Shown here: piece by piece, positions 45,598 to 56,357 of the stretch | Position numbering within the stretch: position 1 is the stretch's first letter | How the letters are laid out: every line of letters starts with the position of its first letter | DNA from: Ancylostoma caninum | Lineage: Eukaryota; Nematoda; Chromadorea; Rhabditida; Ancylostomatidae | Direction: 5' to 3' | Length of the DNA stretch: 64,000 nt | Assembly (NCBI GenBank): GCA_037903475.1 | Contig: JBAJFG010000567.1 | Span: 395,001 to 459,000 of the forward strand | The notes under the pieces: generated by a model | Databases searched by the model: none | The model's input: only the letters and a program-made list of their open reading frames with translations | What the model was told of the DNA's origin: nothing | Program-made: the position numbers and the translations under genes

Positions 45598-46155
45598 TCA
45601 GATGGCCCACACAGGTAGAAAGTCAACGGTGTTAAATAGGAAGATCTGGGTCGGTATTCCGCAAATCCTCATTGGCGAGCCCATCTCCCAATAAAACGTT
45701 TTATCCTGGAATGAATGCACACCTAGGTGGCAATTACAGGAAATCACAGTGACATCTTCTATTGCATTGAGTAGGCAAGAATCAATCATAGGAGCTATTG
45801 CTTTCACCTGAACTTGCTGCGTTCTTGCATAAGGTATCATCAGAACTCGTTAGGAGAGCACTTGAAAAAGGGAATGATTTGGATTCCTACCAACATGAGT
45901 GTCATGGTCTTCAGTTTTACTCCACTCACTCCTTGAAGACGTCACTTTAGCTGATGCAGGATCGTTGGGAATGTAGTTCCGCTTTTTGTTCATAGTGGGA
46001 CAATGAACGTAAATTTTATGCCGCTGTTCCAAAGTTTGTACATTATAGCTCCTCGTTGGTGTCTTTTTCTTTGTTCTTTTTGGCCACGCCGTATCTTTGC
46101 TAATGCATTTGAGCGCATCCTCCCATCCCATATCGACTGGAATCTTCAATCCCAA
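45598..46155 (-). pseudogene. Protein-like frame with one in-frame stop, product unknown
   Basis: The frames 46155-45850 and 45840-45598 are in the same register and separated by a single stop. The second half is rich in Cys and hydrophobic residues (VISCNCHLGVHSFQ) and the first is basic and polar. It reads more like decayed coding sequence than chance, perhaps a retroelement gene, but I recognise no domain. Confidence 0.3.
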
Positions 46156-47396
46156 CTCTAATCTCTTTCAGAATAGAAGCAGTACACAACAATCACCGTT
46201 AAACCTCAAGATTCGAACCAATCGGCAACTAATCCTTGCTTCTTGTGAAGATTTCTTAGATGTACGTATAATTGATTCCCTTGAGAGACACTTTTGTAGC
46301 TTCACTTCTGATTTAGTTTTTTAAAACTTTTTCTTGCTTTTTTTCGATACTCATGTCTTCTCATACATTTATCAAGGATTAGGGCTCTAGTCAAAAACCA
46401 CAATCCTGAGTAAAAAGTTGCCCTTTTGCATTTCCAAAATATGTACGTGATGTTGCAAACTACAAAAAATTCAAATTAAATACATGCAAACCTGTATGGC
46501 TTTGCGGATTCCTCGATTGTCTTTGATATCTTCCTTATGTACGCACATGTTTCCAAGGATATAGGTCTATCACACCAACAGGAACTTGTCCTCAGCGCTA
46601 CCGGCTCCACGTGAAGAAAAGATCAAATTGTGTCAAGAAAAAAAGCTTCGAAATAAGCTTGAAAAATGAAGGTGTACCACGCAATGTTCGCATTATTTAT
46701 GCCCGCACACATATAATCTTATGGCAAAAAGAAAGACAAATACTATATTTTTTCGTGTTGGGTACCAATTAATAATGTGTGTTTGGTACGCTCTCATTCT
46801 ATGTAACTATATATGTGGAGACATGGTCTTCTACTCCCATGCTTGAATGCATGGAACACCAACGTTTGCCGTTACATTCTGTCTTTCTATGACGTTGGAG
46901 CGGTTTCATGTTCACCGTTTCACGGCAGTGGAGTTTGGATGGTGGCGGACTCCGTCCTGCGGCGTGTATTTCACTTTTCTGTTCTAAAATCTCTTCGAAT
47001 AGTTTCCATGTTCGATCACCACTAAACCGAAGAATCTTCACACCATTTGTTGAACTTTTTTCTATCTCGTCAGACTGTTAACATAGAACTTTGCTAACGA
47101 CCTGGTGTTTCAACATAACCGTCGCCGTCAGAGATCTGAGAGTGGTCCAGCCTTTTCACCCTGTGCGCTGCACGGTCAAAGACCGATCACGCTGAGCCAG
47201 TTCACGGCGTTGTCCCGTGCAAGGGAGCTCGATGTCTCGGGGCTCGACCGCACAAGAAATCCCGCCGGTTTCTCACCATCAACAGGTCCGTACAGGTCCA
47301 TATAATCAGAGCGGACGAGTGGATTTCACTAGGGGTCCGAATCTTATGTACACACTTGATAAATAGCTTGATTTACAGATAATAGCCCACATAACA
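46156..47396. other. Unassigned stretch
   Basis: No motif, RNA or repeat boundary was recognised. A GC-richer patch at 47110-47300 carries a short frame without support. Confidence 0.35.
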
Positions 47397-47860
47397 GTGC
47401 CGGATGCAAGAGCGGCAAGCCTGGTGGGGGGGGGGGGGGGCATGGGAAGAAAACTAGCCACCCTGCCACTCCGCGGACCAAGATGAAATAATAAGAGCGC
47501 TAAAAACATGAATTTCAATATTAAGTAGGAAAAAATATAGAACATACTCGCGAAAATGTTCATCCATGCTTTCCCAGCGGCGAATCGTGGGTTATAGTAA
47601 AGTTAAACAGTGGGAGAGGTGAGCAGTAAATAATGCATATATTTCGAACGGGTTGCCCTATTTCATAACGGGCCACACTGCGCTGATATATTAGAATAAT
47701 AATGATAGATTTTATTGATAGCTATTAGAAATAATAATGAGAGTAAACTCTCGAAAATAAACTCATACAAAATTTTCATCTATTTTATAAAGCAATCTCG
47801 AAAATTCTGCTCGTTGTGGACGCACTCCCACTCCCCCGTAACAAGCTAATGCGGCGGAAG
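47397..47860. repeat. Degenerate hAT-type MITE or its left half
   Basis: CAGTGCCGGATGCAAGAGCG and a G run at about 47430-47445 followed by GGCATGGGAAGAAAA resemble the left end of the MITEs at 23421 and 44421. An AT-rich core follows. The right end is not clearly present; GTGGACGCACTCCC near 47816 may be its remnant. Confidence 0.5.
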
Positions 47861-47881
47861 GAGGTTTCACAAATCTCTTTA

Positions 47882-48111
47882 AATACATTTTTTATTGTTC
47901 ACTGTATTTTGTATTGTGTTGGCCGCAAGTTAATTAATGTATAACGCTGCTGAGATATTTCCCCAGCTTGATTTGGTCATTTCCATTGATTTTTTTAAAA
48001 TTTCAATGGAAATGACCAAATCAAACTGGGAAAATATCTCAGCAGCGTTATACATTAATTAACTTGCGGCCAACACAAAACAAAATACAGTGAACAATAA
48101 AAAAATGTATT
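47882..48111. repeat. Near-perfect 108-bp inverted repeat with 13-nt loop
   Basis: Arms 47882-47989 and 48003-48111 pair with about three mismatches and one indel by hand count. The arms contain GTATAACGCTGCTGAGATAT. No coding sequence. Confidence 0.93.
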
Positions 48112-49567
48112 CATTTTATTTTTTCTCATTTAGAGCTAATTGCAGTTGTTGTGGAACAACTGGCACTAACACATATTCTCGAAAGAAAAAAGCTGCCTCA
48201 TGGAGTTTGCCTCTCCAAAATCATTTAAAACGTCTGAGAGAACCTCCTCGACTCTTATCTTAAGCACAGAGCACTTTTCAGGCTTTTCCATGTCTTTTCA
48301 CGAAGTTTTTGTGTGAAATTATGACTCGAAAAGTGGTATACACTGCAGCTTTGAACGTAATTGATAATGGATTGGCGCAGTAACTACTTAAAATGGAAAT
48401 CTTCTTCAAGCGAATAAACCTGGTCCACTTTTTCATGGATCACAAAATACGTAGCTTAATTTGGCTGGATGACGGATAAAGGAAGGGCAGATGAGGCGCA
48501 CATAATCGGATTATGCGGGAGATTTAAAGTACAGTAGTGAGCGACACCACATCAATTCTATGGAGAAAGCCTCTGTCTCTTAATTAAAGAACTAATGGCG
48601 CCCATTAATATTCTTGCCCGCACCGGTAATTATGACCTCCTTTTGAATGAATAATTGCCTTGATAGAACTAAATTGCGACCTCGCCGTGTAGGCGCGACA
48701 GTTTGCGAAATTCGCGCATGTTGCATCGGTGCGTCTCAGATGCGTGCGTCTGAGATAATTTTGCGAGCAACAGCATCGACTTAAACATTTGACTCTCGTC
48801 TATCTACATAACCCTATCCTTTGTCTCAATGTTACTGAAGTCCAGTGCAGGCCCGTATCAAGAGTTGGCGGCTAGTTTATGAAGTCAGCAGTAATTTATC
48901 AGGATGTATCGTCTAGTAATTATGGATAACGCGTGATTTCTACTCAATTCATTCGTTTCCAGATCGATTAGATATAACGCGCTCGCTCTAAGTCTGTACT
49001 TCCACCACTGCCCACAATGAATTATCTGCCGCGATTTCACCAACTAATTATGAGCTTCCATTTTGGGGGGCCCTCGCTACAATGAATCAGCGATAGCTAT
49101 CAGGGACCATGATGATTTCGATGATTACCAATATCTGTTATTGGGAAAATAAGACCTCCGAAGAAAAACCACAGATTAGGCTATTTTCAAAAGTTTGTAA
49201 GCCCGAGCTCTTAAGCCAGCATGCAGCACGCGTCCACTCCGCAGGGCTGACGAAAAACGTCGTGCGTCAAAAGGAAATCGTCCTCCTTGTGTAATGAGTG
49301 TTAACGCGGCCAGTGGATGACACAGGAACCCCGCCCCGGATAACTGTGCAACAAGGAGCACGTGATGGATGACCATTGTGGATCTCTTACAGTTCCAGGT
49401 GATTAAATCCTTAAGCCGTCGAACATCAGAACGTTTGAATGCTCGGATTATTTCAATATTTGAATTCTACTGCATTTCTCGACGTAGTTTTCATCGACCT
49501 CGTTCAGCAATTGATGTTGATTCAGTATTAATCACTAGTATTATTACCTTACAAGGGAAGGATGCTA
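48112..49567. other. Unassigned AT-rich stretch
   Basis: No gene or repeat boundary was recognised over 1.45 kb. The small frames at 49109-49294 and 49376-49176 overlap on opposite strands and have no motif. Confidence 0.35.
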
Positions 49568-49737
49568 CATATAGGAGACTCCGAACGTACGTAGACAAGA
49601 GTCGAGACCACGGCGCGGCTCTCTTGGGCAGAGACGCAGGCGCACACTACGCTGAGCTCCCGTGACTCTGCCCAACAGAGCCGCGCCGCGGTCTCGACTC
49701 TTGTCTACGTACATTTGGAGTTCTCTGTACGTACATA
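49568..49737. repeat. Foldback MITE, copy 2
   Basis: The left arm CGTACGTAGACAAGAGTCGA is mirrored by TCGACTCTTGTCTACGTACA in the right arm. The arms are about 75 bases around a short core. It is the same family as 13281-13447, better preserved. Confidence 0.9.
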
Positions 49738-49834
49738 TCCGTGGCTGTTCATGAAGAAATAAGCATATCTCCTTATATGAAGTATTGCAGAAAAGATTTT
49801 GGACCTCCGTCTGTATATACATTGAATAGATATA

Positions 49835-50765
49835 CAGTACCCCCGCTAAATTCTTTAAAAAAAGTACACTCGGTGCGGGAAGTTGCGTTCTTTTCGTTCC
49901 TTCCCTATGAATTTGTTAGAGGCAGTGTCTCAGCTCAGGGACCACGTTCGAGATTTCGAACACGTGCGAGCCGCTGAGCACAAAGATGTATTTGGGTTCC
50001 ACGGAAACGTCAAAAACCCCATAAGTACTGGTTTCTTTGGCCGAGAATTTCAAAATTCTCCGCCAGTGAACGAGAGGGTTCATTCCGCAGCCAGAGCTTG
50101 CTGAGGGTGCGGCATCATTTCCAACACGGCAGCACTTCTTGTTTCAACAATGGCTACTTCTGAGATGTTCGTTTTAGTGTGCAATCTTAAATTCTCAGCT
50201 TCGCTTTCGCTAGCTTCCTAGCAAGGAAACTCGTTCACTCCAATATGGGATCTGACCTTCAAAATAGGAGTTCTCGACAGGTTTTCAGGTTCAAAGCACA
50301 TGTTTGGACTCAGCGCGTCGAGTAGGACCAGATTCCATTGATATCTCGTTACCCTTCATTAGGTGAGACACTGCCTTTAAAGCGCAAAAAAATGAAAATA
50401 AAACCGATGGAAAGAATCGTAGTCGACCCAACCTCAGTCAGGTTTTTCCCAACCTCAGGTTGGCTAGTTTTTAGCTTCAGCATGAAATTTTAGGTGTTCT
50501 CGCTTTACCACAATTTTGTCGCGCATCGCTCGGCTCGCCGCTCGCGACGGAATTCCTCAAAAAAAAAGAAACGCTCAGTTTCCACGATTTAACATGAAAT
50601 TTATAGCAAAATCCATATAGGTAAGTCAAACAGACATGTACGGTTTCCGTTATCTACTTGGACTTTTGATAGACTGCATTTTACCAAATTTATAGTGAAT
50701 GAAACGAAAAGAACGCAACTTCGCGGGCCGAGTGTACTTTTTTAGAGAACTTAGCGAGGGTATTG
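49835..50765. mobile_element. Tc1-like element, 931 bp, containing MITE copy C
   Basis: The left end CAGTACCCCCGCTAAATTC is preceded by TA at 49833-49834. The right end, in inverse CAATACCCTCGCTAAGTTC, is followed by TA at 50766-50767. The TIRs match over about 65 bases, including GTACACTCGG and AAGTTGCGTTCTTTTCGTT. The interior is largely the 460-bp MITE. The TIR differs from that of the 5197 element, so two Tc1-like families carry the same MITE. Confidence 0.83.
49916..50381. repeat. 460-bp MITE, copy C, uninterrupted
   Basis: It begins TTAGAGGCAGTGTCTCA and ends with the inverse, TGAGACACTGCCTTTAA. It aligns along its length with copies A and B and so serves as the empty-site reference for both insertions. 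It has no coding capacity. Confidence 0.88.
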
Positions 50766-52417
50766 TAGTTTTTACCTGCGCCTACCATGATTCCGCAAAA
50801 GGGCCTTGCAGAAAAAATATTGGCACGGGTCCTGTGACTAATGTCCCAAATTATCCCTGCGAGCAAATTCCTAACAATAAACTTCTTGACCACATGTGAA
50901 CTCTTTGATGCTCACTTCCAAAGATGAAAGTTCATAAAGTCCTCCGCAATGTGTTTCAGGAAAAGGGAGGACGGGCTCGAAATGAGCATTACCGACTTTA
51001 TATATTATGAGGTTCGTCTCGTTCCAGACATCTGGCATCCTTCCTTTGTTAGCATGGAATATGTAGATGCTCCACAACTAGTTGTCCTACTCGTACTGAG
51101 ATAACAGAAGCGATGCTTTCTGACGTACCTATTCCTCCAAAAATGACTGAGATTCATGGAATGAATTGTCGTGGAGTTCTTTTTTCATTCATCTTCAGCT
51201 GAATCACATACTTTTTAGCGACAAGGTGAAGTGAAATATGTGAAGACTTTTGGATTCGAGCATTCTGGAAGATCCATTGTCCTTGAAACTCTCAGAAACC
51301 ATAATATTTCTTCCACCTCTGGCTCTACTAGCTGTATAGGTTAATAGAAGATTCATAATATGCTTTCGAATTGTAAACATATAATAACTCCAGGGAGCTT
51401 TTGCACGTGTAAGGTGTCATACACATTCCGATGAGTATAAGAGCGCCAAGAACTTAGCACACCATGATTCCTTGTAGAAAAAAAGCTGTCTCTACGCCGT
51501 TAATGTGTTTGTGAAACGGTAAGGTTGTGCGTCCTCGCGATACTGGATCTGCGATGTACGCTCCTCTACGATGAGGCGTTTATAGGAAGAAAAATATCTG
51601 TCTCACAGGAAACACGTATGCGTTCTCAGGGTCTCAGCGCCTCTTTGAGCTTGATTTCATTAGTAAAATTTCCGTTTGGAGGTTGGACGTCAGCGTTGCC
51701 ATTTATTTTCCTCCACGTCCACATTTTCAACTTGTCTCGGTTCACTTGATACTGAACTCGTTGCCCCACCTTTCATCATATGATCTGAGTTTCCGCCTGG
51801 TGTTATTAGTAATTTTCTTATGAGCTAATAAGTAAGACGATAAATGCGACCGTTTAGTGGAATAACAATTGTTTTCGCGTGCGCGTCTCAACTCAAAAAG
51901 ACGCGATACGTACATTGGATTTGTGTGGCTCCATGGATGCTTTGTGAAACATTCGGACTAATTGAAGAGTGAAAAAAGGGAGAGATTAGGAGATCTGATT
52001 CATTTGATCCGTTTTAAAGAAATCCTAACGACGGCTGCTTCAGCGAGGGCCGTTGGTTAGCTGAATATTATAAGGGAAGACCGCTGATTGAAATTCTACA
52101 GTTAGTATCTAATGAAGTTATCTATTCATTTTCTTGCTTATGAGAGTTCAAATCACAGATTTTCCGTGTATGAAAATGGTTAACTCGCAATACCCTGCAA
52201 GATCGCTTTTTACTATTCAATTTTGTAAATAATGTGTATGTATGTACTTATGTATGTATAGTTAGGTTTATTTAATGGTTTTGTTGAGCGACTTCCGCTG
52301 ATATTTTTGATTTTCAGGCAGCACATAGGTAGATTCTTTGCTGTTTCCTTCTAATGTAACGCTATTCTCACTCTTTTCTATAGATTACTATGAATGTGGG
52401 GTGGTCCTCCCTGCCTT
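50766..52417. other. Unassigned stretch
   Basis: No gene, RNA or repeat boundary was recognised over 1.65 kb. The short plus frame 51525-51749 has a hydrophobic end but no context. Confidence 0.35.
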
Positions 52418-52490
52418 CAGTGGCTAAGTGCGATGTCGCGCCGCTCCTAGGCTAGAGGTCGCGTGATCGAATCCTGCGTGTCGATGATGT
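52418..52490 (+). repeat. tRNA-like sequence
   Basis: AGTGGCTAAGTGCG resembles an A box, and GTGATCGAATCCTGC, 35 bases on, resembles a B box with one change from GGTTCGAATCC. No complete cloverleaf could be drawn. It may be a tRNA-derived SINE head or decayed tRNA; it is not closely related to the one at 40207. Confidence 0.4.
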
Positions 52491-54515
52491 TGTTTCAAGA
52501 CGGGACTTACAAGAGAATGATTACACTAAGAAACCCTGAGACACGAGAGACCTGCAGGGCTTTCTAGCACATAATTCATTCGTTGTTATTGCATTCAATA
52601 CTGCGATATAAACCCTACTGGAGGCGTTCTTTGCTTCCAGAGAAAATATTTCGGTTTGTTGATGTTTTTTCTTTCTCATCTGGTAATTTTTTACCCTGCT
52701 AGCACCGTAAGATGGTATTGTCTATCTATGTGTTTGATGCTCCTGAAGTATTTTTGCAAGGATTAGGGAGCTGTTTTCCTCCGATACATGCGCAACTGTT
52801 CACACCTATTCGTTGTCACCTGTTTGCACAAACTTGCAGTCTAAGGAGAGGTCATTTATAGCTGATGAAATATTCTTCAGAATTCCCCATATTCAAGACA
52901 GGAAGACACCTTTTCATTTAGTCATGACAAGAAACTTTAGTGCCATTCGTTGAAATATCCGCGATTCTCACCTCTAGTAACACGATTCCTCCGCTCTACA
53001 CTCAATTGAGGATCAGGCCGAATGTTTTCTTTTTTTACTTTCATTTTTCAAAGTTATGTCCCGAGCTCAGGGGACAAAACCCTGAAAAAAAATTGAAAAT
53101 ATGTGCCAGAAATAGTACATTGTGACAAGTTCTTGCCAAATCTTTATACACAAGCTCACTAAGCACAACATGTTCAAAAGGAAACTGTTCAGAAAATTTT
53201 CCAAGCTTTTGGAAAGCAGGTTCTGGAAAATCTGGTACCCTCAACAAAGAAGAACTCCTGAAATCAACATGACGCCGGGAATGAGTTCCCAAAATTGGTA
53301 GAACCCAACCGCTCGCACTTCTACACAAGTAGAGACACATATTTGCATTTCATCGGAGGAAATTTTTGGATTCTATTATATCATAATGGGTCTGTGTTCG
53401 CATCCAGGATTGAGAAAAGGTCACTCAGGTAAAAGCGAAGGGTCAATGGCTTTGTGTAACAGCTAACATCAACACCAGCATAAATGTTGAGTATGCAGCG
53501 TTTTTGACCTAATGGAACGGCGAAATCTGGCGCAGAATCTTTGTGGGCGTAATTTTTTTTTGCCTTTTTGAAGCTCTCATAGTCCACTCCATAATTCATA
53601 ATCTCATATGGAAATTCTGCAGCAGCAAGAGCGTAATGTTTTCTATTCATTACCTCAAATCGGTTTCATTATGTCATCCAGAAAACAGACTAGTTGCTGA
53701 TTTAACCCAGCAGAGTTCGGATGTTTTTTGTTATTCCACTAAATTCTGAGCAAGATTTTGATGTGATTCCTCAACTGAGTTGAGCAGTTTGTCGAGATCT
53801 TTGAGGCATTCTTCCTCAACATTCTGAGAGCATCGCCTGAGCTTTCAGGGCTCGTTCTATCGAAAGAGAAATCTAACCAAATTTCAGAAAAATGTCATTT
53901 TTCAGAGAAAAAATTTGCAGGATTTTCGAATGGTTTTCACACCAAAATGTTCTTCAACTCATTTCTAAGCCAGTGGCCCCAAACAAATTGTTCGTAGATG
54001 CTCTGTTTCGGAGTTATGGGCCAAAATTGTGGAATTTTCCGCACTCGACCTTAATTAGTGGGCGGGAACAAGCTAATTAACGAATTTATCAAAGTATTTG
54101 GTGACAGCCGCTCAAGATCAGCCCTGATTTTTGCATACCCGTGTGCAGAACATCGTCCTGAATATCGCGGCGTTTTCCTTTCAGAGATTAACCCGTTCTC
54201 AAAGAAGTTATGCGAAAATCCCGCGAATAACGCGAATCCCGCGAAAATTTTCAGATTCTACGGTGACGAGCGTAGCTTTTGCAACTAAATCACAAAAAAC
54301 CCGTAGCATCTTTGCACCGCTAATCGTGCACCCTATCACGTAAATGAAAAACCAGTGGAATTTTCTATGAACGAGTTTCGATCTTTTCGAACATGCAATA
54401 AACGAAGTTTTTCTACAGCATATTTTCCATTTGTTTCAAACTTTACATCATTATTGTTCTTGCTTCATATAATTGCTGCCCACTTTTACAGACCTCTCAA
54501 GGGGTGAATGAATAG
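52491..54515. other. Unassigned stretch
   Basis: The minus frames 53340-53041 and 53650-53381 and the plus frames 53892-54080 and 54131-54343 have no recognised domain. The stretch 53880-54420 has the low-complexity style of a dispersed repeat, but no second copy lies in this window. Confidence 0.35.
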
Positions 54516-54990
54516 TTAACCATTTTGCTCCTCCGATCCGCTCCTTGCTACGTTTTCCCTGGCTTCCAGGTGGGAGGCATTCTCAAACAGGGAGCTGTAA
54601 CCGACGCCGTTACTATTTGGAACGCTTTGGAGATCCAGAAGTTCGAGAACTACTCCAAGCAATGGCGTCTGGATATTTGCGTTGAGCCGAATTGACACAG
54701 CCTAAAAGGTGACTGGAGTTTGATCATCTAAAGTCTCGCACACGGTTTTTTCATCATCAGGTACCGATTGTTTCCGGCCCGCCCATTTGTCTTCTATTAA
54801 TTTCACGCTTTTTGAGAGCTCCCCGCAATTCTTCACACCACCTTCAGAATGAATACTACATCTTTCATCGTCTTTGATCATTAACAGCTGACTGCTAAAC
54901 GCAAAGGCGTGTCTAATTCCGTCTTCGTCTTCTGCTCTTGACAGATTCATTACTTCTTTCCCCCAGGGTTCTTCACAATGGAGTCGAACA
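54516..54990 (-). pseudogene. Decayed protein-like frame, acidic, product unknown
   Basis: The frames 54950-54702 and 54698-54516 are in one register, separated by a single TAG (after DDQTPVTF, before AVSIRLNANI). The reading also extends upstream of the Met (EEPWGKEV). Composition is that of a real soluble protein, with KLIEDKWAGRKQSVPDDEKT and LELLDLQSVP stretches and no low complexity. I do not recognise the family. It may be an exon remnant or part of a mobile element. Confidence 0.4.
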
Positions 54991-55067
54991 GTATCTCAAT
55001 TGGAGAACTTATCGGTTTTCGTGCAACTGCCTGTTAGTATTCTTCGAAAACGTCTTTGGTAAGGCTG

Positions 55068-55095
55068 CCGCTATACTCCTCGAGGAGTATAGCGG
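55068..55095. repeat. Perfect 28-bp palindrome at the element end
   Basis: CCGCTATACTCCTC is followed directly by its reverse complement. The opposite end, 56320-56347, has the same palindrome with one changed position, and both ends of the 300-bp element at 37749 carry shorter versions. Confidence 0.95.
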
Positions 55096-55106
55096 TTTCG
55101 GTCGCT

Positions 55107-55235
55107 GCTGTCGTCGACAACGGCGACCGACCGTCGCGGCTGTCGTCGACACTGGCGACCGACCGTCGTGGCTGTCGTCGACACTGGCGACCGACCGTCG
55201 CCGTTGTCGTCGACAACAGCGACCGATCGTCACCG
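55107..55235. repeat. 32-bp tandem repeat in the left arm, four units
   Basis: Units start GCTGTCGTCGAC (GTTGTCGTCGAC in the last) at 55107, 55139, 55171 and 55203, and include GGCGACCGACCGTCG. The unit is itself partly self-complementary. The inverse array is in the right arm at about 56135-56250. The period is not a multiple of three, so no coding role is suggested. Confidence 0.9.
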
Positions 55236-55472
55236 CTGTCGACGACACGCCGTCGTCGATCCCGATCGACGACAGCGGCGACCGTCGCGGCGACAGACGT
55301 GAGTTTTTTGTTTTTGAACAGGTTTTTTATAATTTTCTGCAGTTGTTAGTTGTTCTCAGTTAAATCTATGTTTCAGATGCCTACTGTGCAGAACTAACCA
55401 GCCGACTGAAGTGGGCTGCTTCGTAAAATGGGATATCTATCAGGAATCGTGAAAGGAAGGTATGAGTGTTTA

Positions 55473-55743
55473 GCCTGGATAACGGATGGGTCCCGTCACG
55501 AAAATTAAAAAACCGAGAAAAACCCAAAAAACCGGGAAAAATGCTTATACATACATACATATATACATCAGTTTTTTATGGAAAATTTTTTTAAAAATAT
55601 TAGGCGTCTTTTGTAGTGTAGAACTGGAAATTGTGTGTAATTGCACAAAATGATTTATGTATGTATAAGCAGTTTCCCGATTTTTTCGGGTTTTTCTCGG
55701 TTTTTTAATTTTCGTGGCGAAACCCACACGTTATCCAGGGACG
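55473..55743. repeat. Inner inverted repeat within the spacer
   Basis: CCTGGATAACGGATGGGTCC at the left is mirrored by the inverse of CCTGGATAACGTGTGGGTTT at the right. The matching arms extend about 80 bases through AAAAAACCGAGAAAAACCC and a CATA-rich stretch. It looks like a separate MITE nested in the large palindrome. Related sequence recurs at 55855-55890 in the right arm. Confidence 0.78.
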
Positions 55744-56357
55744 GGACCTGGACAGCTCGATCCAGAATTTTATACTGAATCTAAAGGAAAAAAGTCCCAC
55801 TGCTCCAGCTCTTCAGTGAAAAGCGCTAATCTAGAAGCTGGATGCAGTTTTTGAATTTTCGTGACGGGACCCATCCGTTAGCCAGGCTAAACACTCATAC
55901 CTTCCTTTCACGATTCCTGATAGATATCCCATTTTTCGGAGGTAGCCCACTTCAGTCGGCTGCTTCGTTCTGCACAGTAGGCCTCACCTGAAACATAGAT
56001 TTAACTGAGAACAACTAACAACTGCAGAAAATTATGAAAAACCTGTTCAAAAACAAAAAACTTACGTCTGTCGCCGCGACGGTCGCCGCTGTCGTCGATC
56101 GGGATCGACGACGGCGTGTCGTCGACAGCGGCGACGATCGGTCGCTGTTGTCGACGACAACGGCGACGGTCGGTCGCCAGTGTCGACGACAGCCGCGACG
56201 GTCGGTCGCCAGTGTCGACGACAGCCGCGACGGTCGGTCGCTGTTGTCGACGACTAGCGACGCCCCGCCCACGATCAATACGCACGACGGCCAGTGTCGC
56301 CGCGACGCCGCGACCGAAACCGCTATACTCCTCGAGCAGTATAGCGGCACTGTAAGG

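Larger units (their letters stand above)
55065..56351. mobile_element. Large GC-rich inverted repeat, long form of the palindromic element, 1.29 kb
   Basis: Ends are CTGCCGCTATACTCC and the inverse of AGTGCCGCTATACTGC, flanked on both sides by GTAAGG (55059-55064 and 56352-56357), a likely target duplication. The left arm runs to about 55500 and the right arm from about 55857. Both arms carry GC-rich tandem repeats, then matching unique sequence including GCAGTTGTTAGTTGTTCTCA. The right arm has about 50 extra bases near 56255-56305. All frames inside, many Arg/Asp-rich, come from the repeats. Confidence 0.88.

Noticed and set aside
46205..46230. tRNA gene suggested by a GGTTCGAATCT B-box-like motif on the minus strand
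   Set aside because: No A box lies at the proper distance and no stems can be formed.
55009..55363. Arg/Asp-rich frames in the arms of the large palindrome, also at 56001-56381
   Set aside because: They are translations of 32-bp GC-rich tandem repeats in both orientations and carry no domain.
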